Positions 46,307-54,570 of a DNA stretch of 64,000 nt are shown in pieces (the stretch's first letter is position 1; each line of letters begins with the position of its first letter). The stretch covers positions 81,905-145,904 of the forward strand of contig JAHDHL010000009.1 of NCBI GenBank assembly GCA_020631355.1, read 5' to 3'. A program made the translations under genes and the position numbers. A model generated the notes under the pieces. It saw only the letters and a program-made list of their open reading frames with translations, did not search any database and was not told the DNA's origin. The stretch comes from Saprospiraceae bacterium (GTDB taxonomy: Bacteria > Bacteroidota > Bacteroidia > Chitinophagales > Saprospiraceae).

Positions 46307-48124
46307 ATGTCAAAGTACATGAGTATGGACACCTTAAAATTCTTATTGAATGAGGTGCACAACATGGAAGAGTTGTTTGAATACGAAAGATTTCAGGAAT
46401 TCGATAAGGAAGCAGTGGATATCCTATTGGATTCAGCCAAGGATATGGCAGATAAGAAGTTCTATCCATTCGTAAGGGACATGGATGAGCAACCCGCTGT
46501 TTTCAAGGATGGTAGAATCATCGCTCACGAATCCCTAGAGGATATGATTAAGGGGTATGCCGATTTGGGATTGATTGGTGGTGTATTCGATTTTGAACAT
46601 GGTGGCATGCAAATGCCGGGTACTGTACTTAGTGCATGTAACCACATCTTCGAATCAGCGAATAACCATTCCTTGGGTTATATGGGATTGACCACAGGTT
46701 CCGCTAATTTGATTGCAACCTTTGCCAATCAGGCATTGAAAGATACATATGTTCCGAAAATGATTTCAGGTGAATGGACAGGTACCATGTGCCTGACAGA
46801 ACCACAGGCGGGTTCTTCTTTATCTGATGTGGTCACTTCGGCTACTCCTACGGATGAGGAGGGTGTTTACGAAATCAAGGGACAAAAGATATTCATCTCA
46901 GGTGGTGACCACCAATTCACAGATAATATCATTCATTTGGTCTTGGCTAGGATAGATGGCGCACCTGCGGGTACAAAAGGTATTTCATTGTTCGTAGTAC
47001 CGAACAATATGCCACAGGCAGATGGTAGTTTTGTGGATAATGATGTACAGGTAGCTGGTGAGTTCCAGAAATTGGGCCAAAAGGGATATGCTACTGCCCA
47101 TATGGTATTCGGAGAGAATGGAGGATGTAAGGGACACCTGGTAGGGGAAGCCAATAATGGTCTTCGCTACATGTTCAAAATGATGAATGAGGCTAGGATT
47201 GAGGTAGGTATCACGGCTACATCCATTGCTACGGCTGCTTATTACGCTTCCTTGCAATATGCCAATGAAAGACCACAGGGTAGAAGAATCGAAAGCACAG
47301 GAAAGAAAAATTCCAATGCCGAACAGACCCTTATCATCAATCATGCTGACGTAAGGAGAATGCTACTGTTACAAAAGGCTGTGGTAGAAGCGTCCATGAG
47401 TATCATCATCGAAAGTTCGATGCAGGCGGATAAGCATATGGCAACCGCTCACGACCCAGAACAATCAGCCAAGCATCACATGTTATTGGAATTCCTTACA
47501 CCCATTACCAAGACTTATCCATCAGAGATGGGACAGGTATCCATCAGTAATGGTTTGCAGATTTTGGGAGGATATGGATTCTGTACCGATTTCGTATTGC
47601 AACAATATTATAGGGATATTAGGATTTGCTCAATCTATGAGGGAACTACCGGTATCCAATCCATAGATTTATTGGGCCGTAAGGTAACCATGAAGAATGG
47701 AAAGGCATTGCAATTGTTGATGGCTGAAGTACAGGAAACCGTTCAGGCTGCCATGACATATGATGAATTGAAGCCCTACGCCAATAAGCTAATGGATAAG
47801 CTGGGCTTGACCCAAAAGGTATTGGGTAAATTGATGGGCTTCGCCATGGAAGGGAATTATGAAAGATACCTGATGGATGCCACTGCATTCATGCAATTCG
47901 CTAGTACTATCGTTATTGGATGGCAATGGTTGAAAATGGCAGTTGCGGCTAAGCAGGCCTTAGTATCCGGAAAGATGACCTACAGTGAGGAATTCTATGA
48001 ATCCAAGGTTCACACCATGAAGTTCTACTTCAAGTATGAAATGCCCAAGACCACTGGTTTGGCAGAAATCCTAATGGATGATGAGGTATTGACGATCAAG
48101 GAAGAAAAGCAATTGGCATTCTAA
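46307..48124 (+). CDS. Acyl-CoA dehydrogenase
   Basis: A 605-aa flavoprotein catalysing the first, alpha-beta dehydrogenation step of fatty-acid beta-oxidation. It has the FAD/substrate signature TMCLTEPQAGSSLSDVVTSA, the YEIKGQKIFISGGDH strand, and the C-terminal helical domain with LQILGGYGFCTDFVLQQYYRDIRICSIYEGT, where the catalytic Glu lies in the IYEGTTGIQ segment. At 605 aa it belongs to the long acyl-CoA dehydrogenase group with an extra C-terminal helical region (residues ~470-600). It lies in the same neighbourhood as the enoyl-CoA hydratase at 49550, though other genes and a terminator lie between. Confidence 0.93.
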   Translation: MSKYMSMDTLKFLLNEVHNMEELFEYERFQEFDKEAVDILLDSAKDMADKKFYPFVRDMDEQPAVFKDGRIIAHESLEDMIKGYADLGLIGGVFDFEHGGMQMPGTVLSACNHIFESANNHSLGYMGLTTGSANLIATFANQALKDTYVPKMISGEWTGTMCLTEPQAGSSLSDVVTSATPTDEEGVYEIKGQKIFISGGDHQFTDNIIHLVLARIDGAPAGTKGISLFVVPNNMPQADGSFVDNDVQVAGEFQKLGQKGYATAHMVFGENGGCKGHLVGEANNGLRYMFKMMNEARIEVGITATSIATAAYYASLQYANERPQGRRIESTGKKNSNAEQTLIINHADVRRMLLLQKAVVEASMSIIIESSMQADKHMATAHDPEQSAKHHMLLEFLTPITKTYPSEMGQVSISNGLQILGGYGFCTDFVLQQYYRDIRICSIYEGTTGIQSIDLLGRKVTMKNGKALQLLMAEVQETVQAAMTYDELKPYANKLMDKLGLTQKVLGKLMGFAMEGNYERYLMDATAFMQFASTIVIGWQWLKMAVAAKQALVSGKMTYSEEFYESKVHTMKFYFKYEMPKTTGLAEILMDDEVLTIKEEKQLAF

Positions 48125-48164
48125 AAAGGAATGTAATTATATTTTAAGATTGATAATGATTGTG

Positions 48165-48198
48165 GAACCCCTGAGTTGAGGCTTGGGGGTTCTTTTTT
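48165..48198 (+). terminator. Terminator of the acyl-CoA dehydrogenase gene
   Basis: GAACCCCTGAG (48165-48175) pairs with CTTGGGGGTTC (48182-48192) with two wobble pairs, followed by six T. Confidence 0.85.
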
Positions 48199-48205
48199 AT
48201 AGTTG

Positions 48206-48213
48206 TACTTTTG
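48206..48213 (+). promoter_or_regulatory. -7 element of the M23 peptidase gene
   Basis: TACTTTTG matches TAnnTTTG and lies only 4 bp from the ATG at 48218, right after the preceding terminator. The predicted transcription start falls at or next to the start codon. Confidence 0.6.
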
Positions 48214-48217
48214 CGGC

Positions 48218-49036
48218 ATGAAGTGGATTTGGATGGTTTTATCGCTAATGTTGGTCATTTCCTGTCAAAGGGATAAGGTAACTACTGATGATGTTATTGT
48301 CGAAAATGTGGATACTATGACCGTGGATTCTCCTTTGGTAGAATTGGATACCCCAGAGGGTAGTATTGTAGAGACACCGACTACCGATACGATACCTACT
48401 GTACCACCTGCACTGAGAGGAAGTGATGAATTTCCGGACGGTGCTGTCAATGCCACCGAAATGCCGGGGGAATATTCAGACCCTTTCGAGAATGTACCCG
48501 GATATGATGCCTTGGATGAACACTATGGAAAAGCATTTGAGGGACATACCGATTTCCTGACAGATGGTTTTGATTTTCCTGTGGGCAAACCTAATGCAGA
48601 TGGTTATTATATTGCTCAAAAATATTTGCAGAACCGCCATTTGGGAGATGACTTCAATGCGGTTACAGGAGGTAATTCCGACCTAGGAGACCCTGTCTAT
48701 GCCATAGCCAACGGCATTGTTACCTTTTCCTATGACCTAGAAGGAGGTTGGGGGAATACCATAAGAATTGTGCATCGACACCCGATTGGGGATATGGTAG
48801 AATCCCTGTATTCCCATATGGATGAGATCAATGTGAATGTAGGGGATTTTGTGAAAAGAGGGGATCAGATTGGAACCATAGGAACTGCACATGGATTGTA
48901 TATGGCGCATCTGCATCTGGAAATTCGGACACAAGTAAATATGCCCCTGGGTAGGGGTTATTCTGATGACCCTGCTCCTGCGGGGTATACCGCTCCCACG
49001 CCATTTATTCGGAGGAATAGACCATCTTCCTGGTAA
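48218..49036 (+). CDS. M23-family peptidoglycan endopeptidase lipoprotein
   Basis: A 272-aa lipoprotein (lipobox MLVISC) that probably cuts peptidoglycan cross-links in the periplasm. After a Thr/Pro/Asp-rich linker, the LytM domain (about residues 120-250) shows the zinc-ligand motif HLGDDF, the core YSHMDEINVNVGDFVKRGDQIG and the catalytic HLHLE. All metal and catalytic residues are present, so it should be active rather than a regulatory LytM. I use the ATG at 48218, whose product has a proper signal sequence (MKWIWMVLSLML); the frame is open five codons earlier but the promoter overlaps that part. Confidence 0.9.
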   Translation: MKWIWMVLSLMLVISCQRDKVTTDDVIVENVDTMTVDSPLVELDTPEGSIVETPTTDTIPTVPPALRGSDEFPDGAVNATEMPGEYSDPFENVPGYDALDEHYGKAFEGHTDFLTDGFDFPVGKPNADGYYIAQKYLQNRHLGDDFNAVTGGNSDLGDPVYAIANGIVTFSYDLEGGWGNTIRIVHRHPIGDMVESLYSHMDEINVNVGDFVKRGDQIGTIGTAHGLYMAHLHLEIRTQVNMPLGRGYSDDPAPAGYTAPTPFIRRNRPSSW

Positions 49037-49056
49037 CCCATCAAGTTGCATAGAGA

Positions 49057-49479
49057 ATGAAATGGTACTTGATTCTAATTCTGGTGACGCCCCTTTTACT
49101 AATTGCTGATTCGATGCAGGCACAGGATGATTGTACTTCATTCCTAAAAGGGAGATTCCTTTATCAGGCCAATGAACAGGAAACCTACCTCATTCGCCGT
49201 AAGGCCAAGAAGCAGATAGAATATCACCTGGAGAAAAGGGAGCAAACAACCGTCCGACTGGATTGGTTGAATGACTGCACATATCGACTAGGATATTCAA
49301 AAGATGAGAATGAGGATAGGATTCATGCATTGGATGTGGTATTGATGGTGAATATTTACAATATTCAGGGGATGGAATACCAATTCAGGATTTCAGGGTT
49401 TGATGATCTGATTGTAATGGAGGGTAAAATGGAAAAAATCTCAAAAAGGACATATCGGAGGATGCTGAAGTCGAAGTGA
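49057..49479 (+). CDS. Small exported protein of unknown function
   Basis: A 140-aa protein with a signal peptide (residues 1-22, ending DSMQAQ) and no lipobox. The mature part is basic and beta-rich by pattern: FLYQANEQETYLIRRKAKKQ, then HALDVVLMVNIYNIQGMEY. Two cysteines (DDCTSF and LNDCTY) may pair. It lies 20 bp after the M23 peptidase stop on the same strand and is likely co-transcribed with it; a role in the cell envelope is possible. No family recognised. Confidence 0.7.
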   Translation: MKWYLILILVTPLLLIADSMQAQDDCTSFLKGRFLYQANEQETYLIRRKAKKQIEYHLEKREQTTVRLDWLNDCTYRLGYSKDENEDRIHALDVVLMVNIYNIQGMEYQFRISGFDDLIVMEGKMEKISKRTYRRMLKSK

Positions 49480-49493
49480 ATAATAGAATTCCT

Positions 49494-49501
49494 TACTTTT
49501 G
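49494..49501 (+). promoter_or_regulatory. -7 element of the enoyl-CoA hydratase gene
   Basis: TACTTTTG matches TAnnTTTG 49 bp upstream of the ATG, giving a leader of about 42 nt. Confidence 0.5.
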
Positions 49502-49549
49502 CAATCATTCGTAATCGTTATAGAACCAATAGAATAAATTATCACCAAG

Positions 49550-50332
49550 ATGGAATATAAGAGTCTTTTAGTTACATATAATGATGGTATTTGTACCATT
49601 ACAATCAATAGGGAAAAAGCCCTGAATGCATTGAACCGTACCGTATTTGCCGAACTCAGGTACTTTTTTGAGGAAGAAGGTCCGCAGAATAAGGATTTGA
49701 AAGGCGTTGTTATTACAGGAGCAGGTTCCAAGGCATTTGCAGCCGGAGCAGACATCAAGGAATTCATGGACTTGGATGAGGCAAAAGCCAAATCATTGTC
49801 CCAGAATGGCCACGAGGTCTTTTTCCTGATTGAAAGATTCCATAAGCCGGTCATTGCAGCCGTTAACGGTTTTGCCTTGGGAGGAGGTTGCGAGTTGGCA
49901 ATGGCTTGCCATATGAGAATAGCAGGAGCCAAGGCTCGTTTCGGCCAACCAGAGGTGAATTTGGGTATATGCCCGGGCTACGGTGGTACACAGCGTTTGG
50001 TCCAGCTGGTGGGTAAGGGAAAAGCCCTTGAACTATTATTGACCGCAGATATGATAAAGGCAGATGAGGCCCACCGCCTAGGATTGGCCAATCATGTGGT
50101 GGAACCGGGAGAGGAAGTAGCCAAGGCGACTGAAATATTAGCGAAGATTGCAAGTAAGGCTCCATTGGCTGTAGCCAAGACCGTGGATTGTGTGAATGCT
50201 TATTTTGATAAGCATGCAGATGGTTATGATGTGGAAGCATCCACATTTGGAGTACTGGCCAACTCCTATGACTTCAAGGAGGGTTCTGCAGCATTCATTG
50301 AAAAGAGAGCCGCCAATTTCAAGGGGGAATAA
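49550..50332 (+). CDS. Enoyl-CoA hydratase (crotonase family)
   Basis: A 260-aa crotonase-fold enzyme that adds water to trans-2-enoyl-CoA in beta-oxidation. The oxyanion-hole segment is KAFAAGADIKEFM and the second conserved segment GFALGGGCELAMACHMRIA. Both catalytic glutamates are in place: CELAM and FGQPEVNLGICPGYGGTQRL. Length and lack of an extra domain fit the mono-functional short-chain hydratase. A hairpin terminator follows. It probably works with the acyl-CoA dehydrogenase 1.4 kb upstream, although each has its own promoter. Confidence 0.95.
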   Translation: MEYKSLLVTYNDGICTITINREKALNALNRTVFAELRYFFEEEGPQNKDLKGVVITGAGSKAFAAGADIKEFMDLDEAKAKSLSQNGHEVFFLIERFHKPVIAAVNGFALGGGCELAMACHMRIAGAKARFGQPEVNLGICPGYGGTQRLVQLVGKGKALELLLTADMIKADEAHRLGLANHVVEPGEEVAKATEILAKIASKAPLAVAKTVDCVNAYFDKHADGYDVEASTFGVLANSYDFKEGSAAFIEKRAANFKGE

Positions 50333-50362
50333 TTCCTTGAATGGAATATCATCTAGTTTGGG

Positions 50363-50404
50363 TACCGGATGTAGGATAAGAAATATCCTGCATCCGGTAT
50401 CTTA
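50363..50404 (+). terminator. Hairpin terminator
   Basis: TACCGGATGTAGGATA (50363-50378) pairs with TATCCTGCATCCGGTA (50384-50399) with one wobble, followed by TCTTATT. The U tract is weak. Confidence 0.6.
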
Positions 50405-50526
50405 TTCGTATCCGCATGGTTTTCAGGCTAAAGAATAACCCTGGATAAAATATGTACTAAATCCAACGCTACGATTGTACAAGAAAAGTATTAACTTACT
50501 ACATTCTGGAATACAACTGAATAACC

Positions 50527-51261
50527 ATGAAAACCAAGTTTGTATTAGCAATAATATTGTTCGTTTTATCTACCGAGAGCTATACCCAGAATAATAAATT
50601 CCTTATGGGTGTTGGAATGAATGTCGGTCTGAATCAAACCATCTACACAGGAAAGCAGAATTCCTCAAGTAGTATTTTGTTACAGGAAATCAGGGAAAGT
50701 CATAATCTGCGATTAGGCTATGAACTAGATGTGATATTGGAATATAAATTCTCTCCCAAAATAAGCCTGCAATCTGGTTTTAAGTTTACGGACTGGCGAT
50801 ACGGAACCAAAGAATTAGATATATTCTACACACCCTCACCCTCCAGCACTCCCATAAAGGTTGGTTACACACAAGAGAATTCACGCTATTTGAATATTGA
50901 GATACCATTGATTCTCAATTATTATAAGCATATCAATGAAAAACAAAGTTTCAGTTTTCGCTTGGGCGTATCGCCCTCTATAGCCGTGAGGAATAACGTC
51001 GATTTGACGATACATCAAGGTGGTTTTACTGAAGTTACTCCTCGGAATGTGCAAAGAAATTCACCGAATTTCATCGGAGAGATTGGTTTTGGCTATCATA
51101 TCTCCATGACTAGGAATATGGTGCTTTCTTTTATTCCAAATGTGAGATGTCAGATATTGGGTGATTCGGTTAGGAGTTCCTTTACCCGAAGAATACTATT
51201 TTATGGATTATCGACTCAGGTGAGCATCCCATTATCGAAATCTTCCAAGGGAGAGGGTTAA
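50527..51261 (+). CDS. Outer-membrane beta-barrel protein
   Basis: A 244-aa protein with a signal peptide (residues 1-20, ending SYTQ) and alternating amphipathic beta strands through the rest, such as LRLGYELDVILEYKF, ISLQSGFKF, YLNIEIPLILNYY and FIGEIGFGYHIS. This fits the PorT-like/OMP_b-brl small barrel family of Bacteroidota. The C-terminus ends at LSTQVSIPL without T9SS domain. Role unknown; it is flanked by non-coding stretches and is probably transcribed alone. Confidence 0.8.
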   Translation: MKTKFVLAIILFVLSTESYTQNNKFLMGVGMNVGLNQTIYTGKQNSSSSILLQEIRESHNLRLGYELDVILEYKFSPKISLQSGFKFTDWRYGTKELDIFYTPSPSSTPIKVGYTQENSRYLNIEIPLILNYYKHINEKQSFSFRLGVSPSIAVRNNVDLTIHQGGFTEVTPRNVQRNSPNFIGEIGFGYHISMTRNMVLSFIPNVRCQILGDSVRSSFTRRILFYGLSTQVSIPLSKSSKGEG

Positions 51262-51549
51262 TGTTTCGACCAAGAATACATTACCAGATCTTACCTAAGG
51301 TAATATAGGGTATGTAAGATTTTATCTCAATACGGATTTTTGTATCTTCATCAAATAATGGACATTTTAGGATGCACCATCATCCCGTCCATTCCCATCA
51401 TTCCCATACATAAAATAGTATTTAACCTTAATTCTTAAACACAGGATAATTAAGGAACCCATTGGTATGTCCATAACTCAAGGAATGCCCAATATTACCT
51501 ATTGCTAATGGGGAAATTCCTTATTACCCTGTCTCTAAATTAAATCAAA

Positions 51550-53697
51550 ATGAATCACACCATTCTAAGGAAAATTATTGTCATCACTTTTTGTTTTTGG
51601 GGATTCCACACATTTGCACAGGAAATCAATGTGGATGATAGGGTCAATATTACCCAACTGAACAAACCCTACATCGGAGTATATGCATTTGGTTATCAGG
51701 GTTCGCCTAATCCAGGGTATCCACAATTCCAAATGAGTAATTATGGAGGTTTGCAAGGAGCAGAAACTGCAACATCCGACCAGTCCATACTTGGGAATAT
51801 CAGTTTCGTTGGGCACAACGGTTCTGTCAAAAGGACCGTAGGTGTATTACGAGTTAGGACAATGGATGACTTTTCGTCCGAACTCAATGCTAGGATGGAT
51901 TTTTTGGTCGGTCCGAATCGGGAAATGAGAATGACCCTCATTGGGGAAACTGGGAATGTGGGTATTGGAACCCAGATTCCCTCCAATGCCTTGGATATCT
52001 ATCGACTAGGAACGAATGCGGGTATTGAAGTGACAACGGATAATGGCAATGCAGGAAATGCACAATTGAAACTCAAGACCAATGGCATAGAGGATGCAGA
52101 CGCACACTTCAGGAAATGGGGACTGAACGCTTCGGGTAATGTTACCGGTAGTATGATTCCTGTTTCCAATTTGACGGTACTAAGGAATGGGTATTCCGCA
52201 GGTGCCATGATGATAGGGAACCGTAGTGGGCAACCATTGTATTGGATTACCAATGATGAGGTAGGGATGATGATGGATGCCGAACAAAGAATTGGAGTGG
52301 GTACCATTCAGCCCCAATCCAGATTGCACATCAGTGGTATTAGTAATAACAATACAGCCTTTGATCCTAAGCTGGACTTAATCATAGAGGATTATAATGC
52401 ATTCATGGAACTCAAGGGTAGTGTGGCTGCTGGAGTGAGTTTTTATGCAGAACAATCAAGTACCTATGGTGGTATGTTTTATGATTATTCGAGTAATAAC
52501 CTGACATTCAAGAATGGGAATCAGGATAATCTGATGACAATGGATGAGAATGGTTGGGTAGGGATTGATAGGCGGCTTGCCATTAATTCCGATGTATCCG
52601 AAAGCCGTCTGACGGTTGAGGATGATTCCGATAATTATACAGCGACCATAATTAATAATGGCCCATCTACAAGTAATTTTGTAGCGGGTGGTGGTCTACT
52701 GGTCAGGGCTCCGTATTTGGGTGTGGATGTGGACGTCAATGCTGGCGGAGAGGATGGTCTGATGTTCGGGATATATACCAATAATTTTACAGGTGATAAC
52801 AATCTGAATGGTTCGGCTTACGGTTTGTACGGATATTCATCTGGAGCGAGGACGTCGAGGTACGGAAACTATTCCATCTATGGTTTTGAGGGGAGTACAG
52901 CCGGTGCAGGAACGAATTGGGCCGGTTATTTTTCCGGAAGTGTAAGGGTGACGGGGACATTGGATAATACTTCTGATGCCCGACTCAAAAGGGATGTCGA
53001 GGATTTGGAGGATGCAATGGGAACCATTCGCTTGCTCCACCCTAAAACCTATTCTTTCAAGACGGATGAATATCCCCATATGATGTTGGATATCCGCCCC
53101 CAAATGGGGTTCATCGCACAGGAGATGGAACAGGTTCTACCCGATTTGGTTAGGTCTGCCATACATCCCGAGTCCATCCCGAAAGCTGGTTCCGACCAAC
53201 CACAAGGCCCTGCACTCCAAGTAAAATCCATCAATTATATCGGAATCATCCCCTTGTTGACCCAAGGTCTCAAGGAGATGGACAGCGAGCTGCAGGAATA
53301 CCAACAACAGATGGACGAATTAAAAGCAGAGAATGAATACCTGAAATCAGAATTGGAAGCATTGAAATCGATGGTCCTCAAAATGAATGGGAATGAATCC
53401 AATACTTTGTCCATAACCTTGGATGATGGAAATGACATGGCTGCATTAGAACAAAATCAGCCCAATCCTTTCAGTGAGCAAACCATTATCCATTGTTATA
53501 TCCCACAATCCAGTCAAAAGGCTGAATTGGTACTGACCCATGCAGGTGGCCGAATATTACGAACCATTCCATTAACCGAAAGGGGAAATCAGCAGATTCG
53601 ATTGGAAGCCAAGACACTTTCGCCCGGAATCTATTTTTATACCTTAATCGTAGATGGAGAAAGGATAGCTACAAGGCAGTTGATGTTGGTAGATTAG
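51550..53697 (+). CDS. T9SS protein with peptidase S74 (tail-fibre-type) chaperone domain
   Basis: A 715-aa exported protein: signal peptide 1-24 (ending HTFAQ), a long N-terminal beta-rich region with repeats of the form GNVGIGTQIPSN / IGVGTIQPQSRLHISG (tail-fibre-like hairpins), then at about 473-590 an S74 intramolecular chaperone (DNTSDARLKRDVEDLEDAM, MGFIAQEMEQVLPDLV). A coiled coil (about 575-615) and a T9SS sorting domain (QPNPFSEQT to the end) follow. In phage tail spikes the S74 module trimerises the passenger and can self-cleave at a conserved Ser (here the SDARL segment). The protein is likely a surface fibre or adhesin. Confidence 0.85.
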   Translation: MNHTILRKIIVITFCFWGFHTFAQEINVDDRVNITQLNKPYIGVYAFGYQGSPNPGYPQFQMSNYGGLQGAETATSDQSILGNISFVGHNGSVKRTVGVLRVRTMDDFSSELNARMDFLVGPNREMRMTLIGETGNVGIGTQIPSNALDIYRLGTNAGIEVTTDNGNAGNAQLKLKTNGIEDADAHFRKWGLNASGNVTGSMIPVSNLTVLRNGYSAGAMMIGNRSGQPLYWITNDEVGMMMDAEQRIGVGTIQPQSRLHISGISNNNTAFDPKLDLIIEDYNAFMELKGSVAAGVSFYAEQSSTYGGMFYDYSSNNLTFKNGNQDNLMTMDENGWVGIDRRLAINSDVSESRLTVEDDSDNYTATIINNGPSTSNFVAGGGLLVRAPYLGVDVDVNAGGEDGLMFGIYTNNFTGDNNLNGSAYGLYGYSSGARTSRYGNYSIYGFEGSTAGAGTNWAGYFSGSVRVTGTLDNTSDARLKRDVEDLEDAMGTIRLLHPKTYSFKTDEYPHMMLDIRPQMGFIAQEMEQVLPDLVRSAIHPESIPKAGSDQPQGPALQVKSINYIGIIPLLTQGLKEMDSELQEYQQQMDELKAENEYLKSELEALKSMVLKMNGNESNTLSITLDDGNDMAALEQNQPNPFSEQTIIHCYIPQSSQKAELVLTHAGGRILRTIPLTERGNQQIRLEAKTLSPGIYFYTLIVDGERIATRQLMLVD

Positions 53698-53734
53698 TAT
53701 GTTTTGTATTCCTGGCTATAATTCGAATCCTTGA

Positions 53735-54136
53735 TTATGCATAACAGTTGTCAGAGGCACAATTACAATACTTGTAATTATAAAGGTGCAACCCAATAAT
53801 GGTGAATGCTGGAATGTATGAAAATGCTTTGGGATAGAATATGATTCCGATACTTTCGGTTACGATAACGGCCAAAAGGAGTATCCAACTGCCCCATAAG
53901 GCGATTTGTAACCATTTTTTGGATGAGCTTTTGGTCGCATGCCAAATGGCTGTGAATGATATGATAAGGAATATATAATCCACGGCTTGCCACCAGATGG
54001 GTGTGTCGGCACAACAGGTTACAGAACAGGCCTTGACGATGAAAATGAAAGGTGTAATAATACAGTGGATGAGACATAAACCACTTGCCACAGCACCTAT
54101 GAGGTCAGGTTTGAACCTGTTTTGTAGTCGAATCAT
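53735..54136 (-). CDS. MerC-domain membrane protein
   Basis: A 133-aa inner-membrane protein with four hydrophobic segments. The MerC-like N-terminus has GLCLIHCIITP (Cys21, His24, Cys25), then CSVTCCAD in the first loop; the C-terminal tail YKYCNCASDNCYA is Cys-rich. MerC-domain proteins were named for mercury transport, but many genomic copies lie beside metal regulators and probably handle other metals. Two perfect Fur-family-type palindromes lie 165-217 bp upstream, so a zinc- or iron-linked role is inferred. No merA, merR or other mercury gene is nearby. Confidence 0.82.
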   Translation of the reverse strand: MIRLQNRFKPDLIGAVASGLCLIHCIITPFIFIVKACSVTCCADTPIWWQAVDYIFLIISFTAIWHATKSSSKKWLQIALWGSWILLLAVIVTESIGIIFYPKAFSYIPAFTIIGLHLYNYKYCNCASDNCYA

Positions 54137-54300
54137 TTGGCTGTTTTTGATGATTTGCGAAAAACGTTACGGATTCAAGATCTCCTAAGCTTAAACCCAT
54201 AACGCCTTAACACAAAAATCTTATGAAACTAGAATAGGCCTAACATACCCATTCACCTAAAAACATGTGTGCATGATCAGATTGATTCACACCTCCAAGA

Positions 54301-54315
54301 TGCAACACTGTTGCA
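54301..54315. promoter_or_regulatory. Fur-family-type operator (7-1-7 palindrome), site 1
   Basis: TGCAACACTGTTGCA is a perfect 7-1-7 inverted repeat, the geometry bound by Fur/Zur-type dimers. It lies between merC (minus strand) and the flavin oxidoreductase gene (plus strand). A TATTTTGC near-promoter sequence on the minus strand overlaps its edge. Confidence 0.7.
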
Positions 54316-54337
54316 AAATAGGTAAATTACTTTTAAG

Positions 54338-54352
54338 TGCAACATTGTTGCA
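54338..54352. promoter_or_regulatory. Fur-family-type operator (7-1-7 palindrome), site 2
   Basis: TGCAACATTGTTGCA repeats site 1 with only the central base changed, 37 bp away centre to centre. Both half-sites are identical in the two boxes, which is strong evidence for a shared regulator. Confidence 0.7.
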
Positions 54353-54570
54353 AAAAGAATCTTGTAATTATCTTGTCATTAGGATGAAATCATAAAGTTT
54401 GATAATGAATTATCCTAGGAATGAGAAGTTGCAGTAGATTTGATACACGAGTATGTTCTGTGTGGATGGAGTAGGGGAAATCACTGAAATTTGAACAGAA
54501 TGAAGTGTAATTTTGTCCTCATAGGGAATACTTTTTCTTAGTCAAATTCTATTCATTCAAATCAAGATAC

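Noticed and set aside
51282..51320. Weak hairpin ATCTTAC / GTAAGAT after the beta-barrel gene
   Set aside because: Only seven outer pairs with a large loop and a modest T stretch; not convincing as a terminator.
53735..54136. Mercury-resistance operon
   Set aside because: Only a MerC-like domain is present; there is no merA, merR, merT or merP, and the upstream palindromes are of Fur type.
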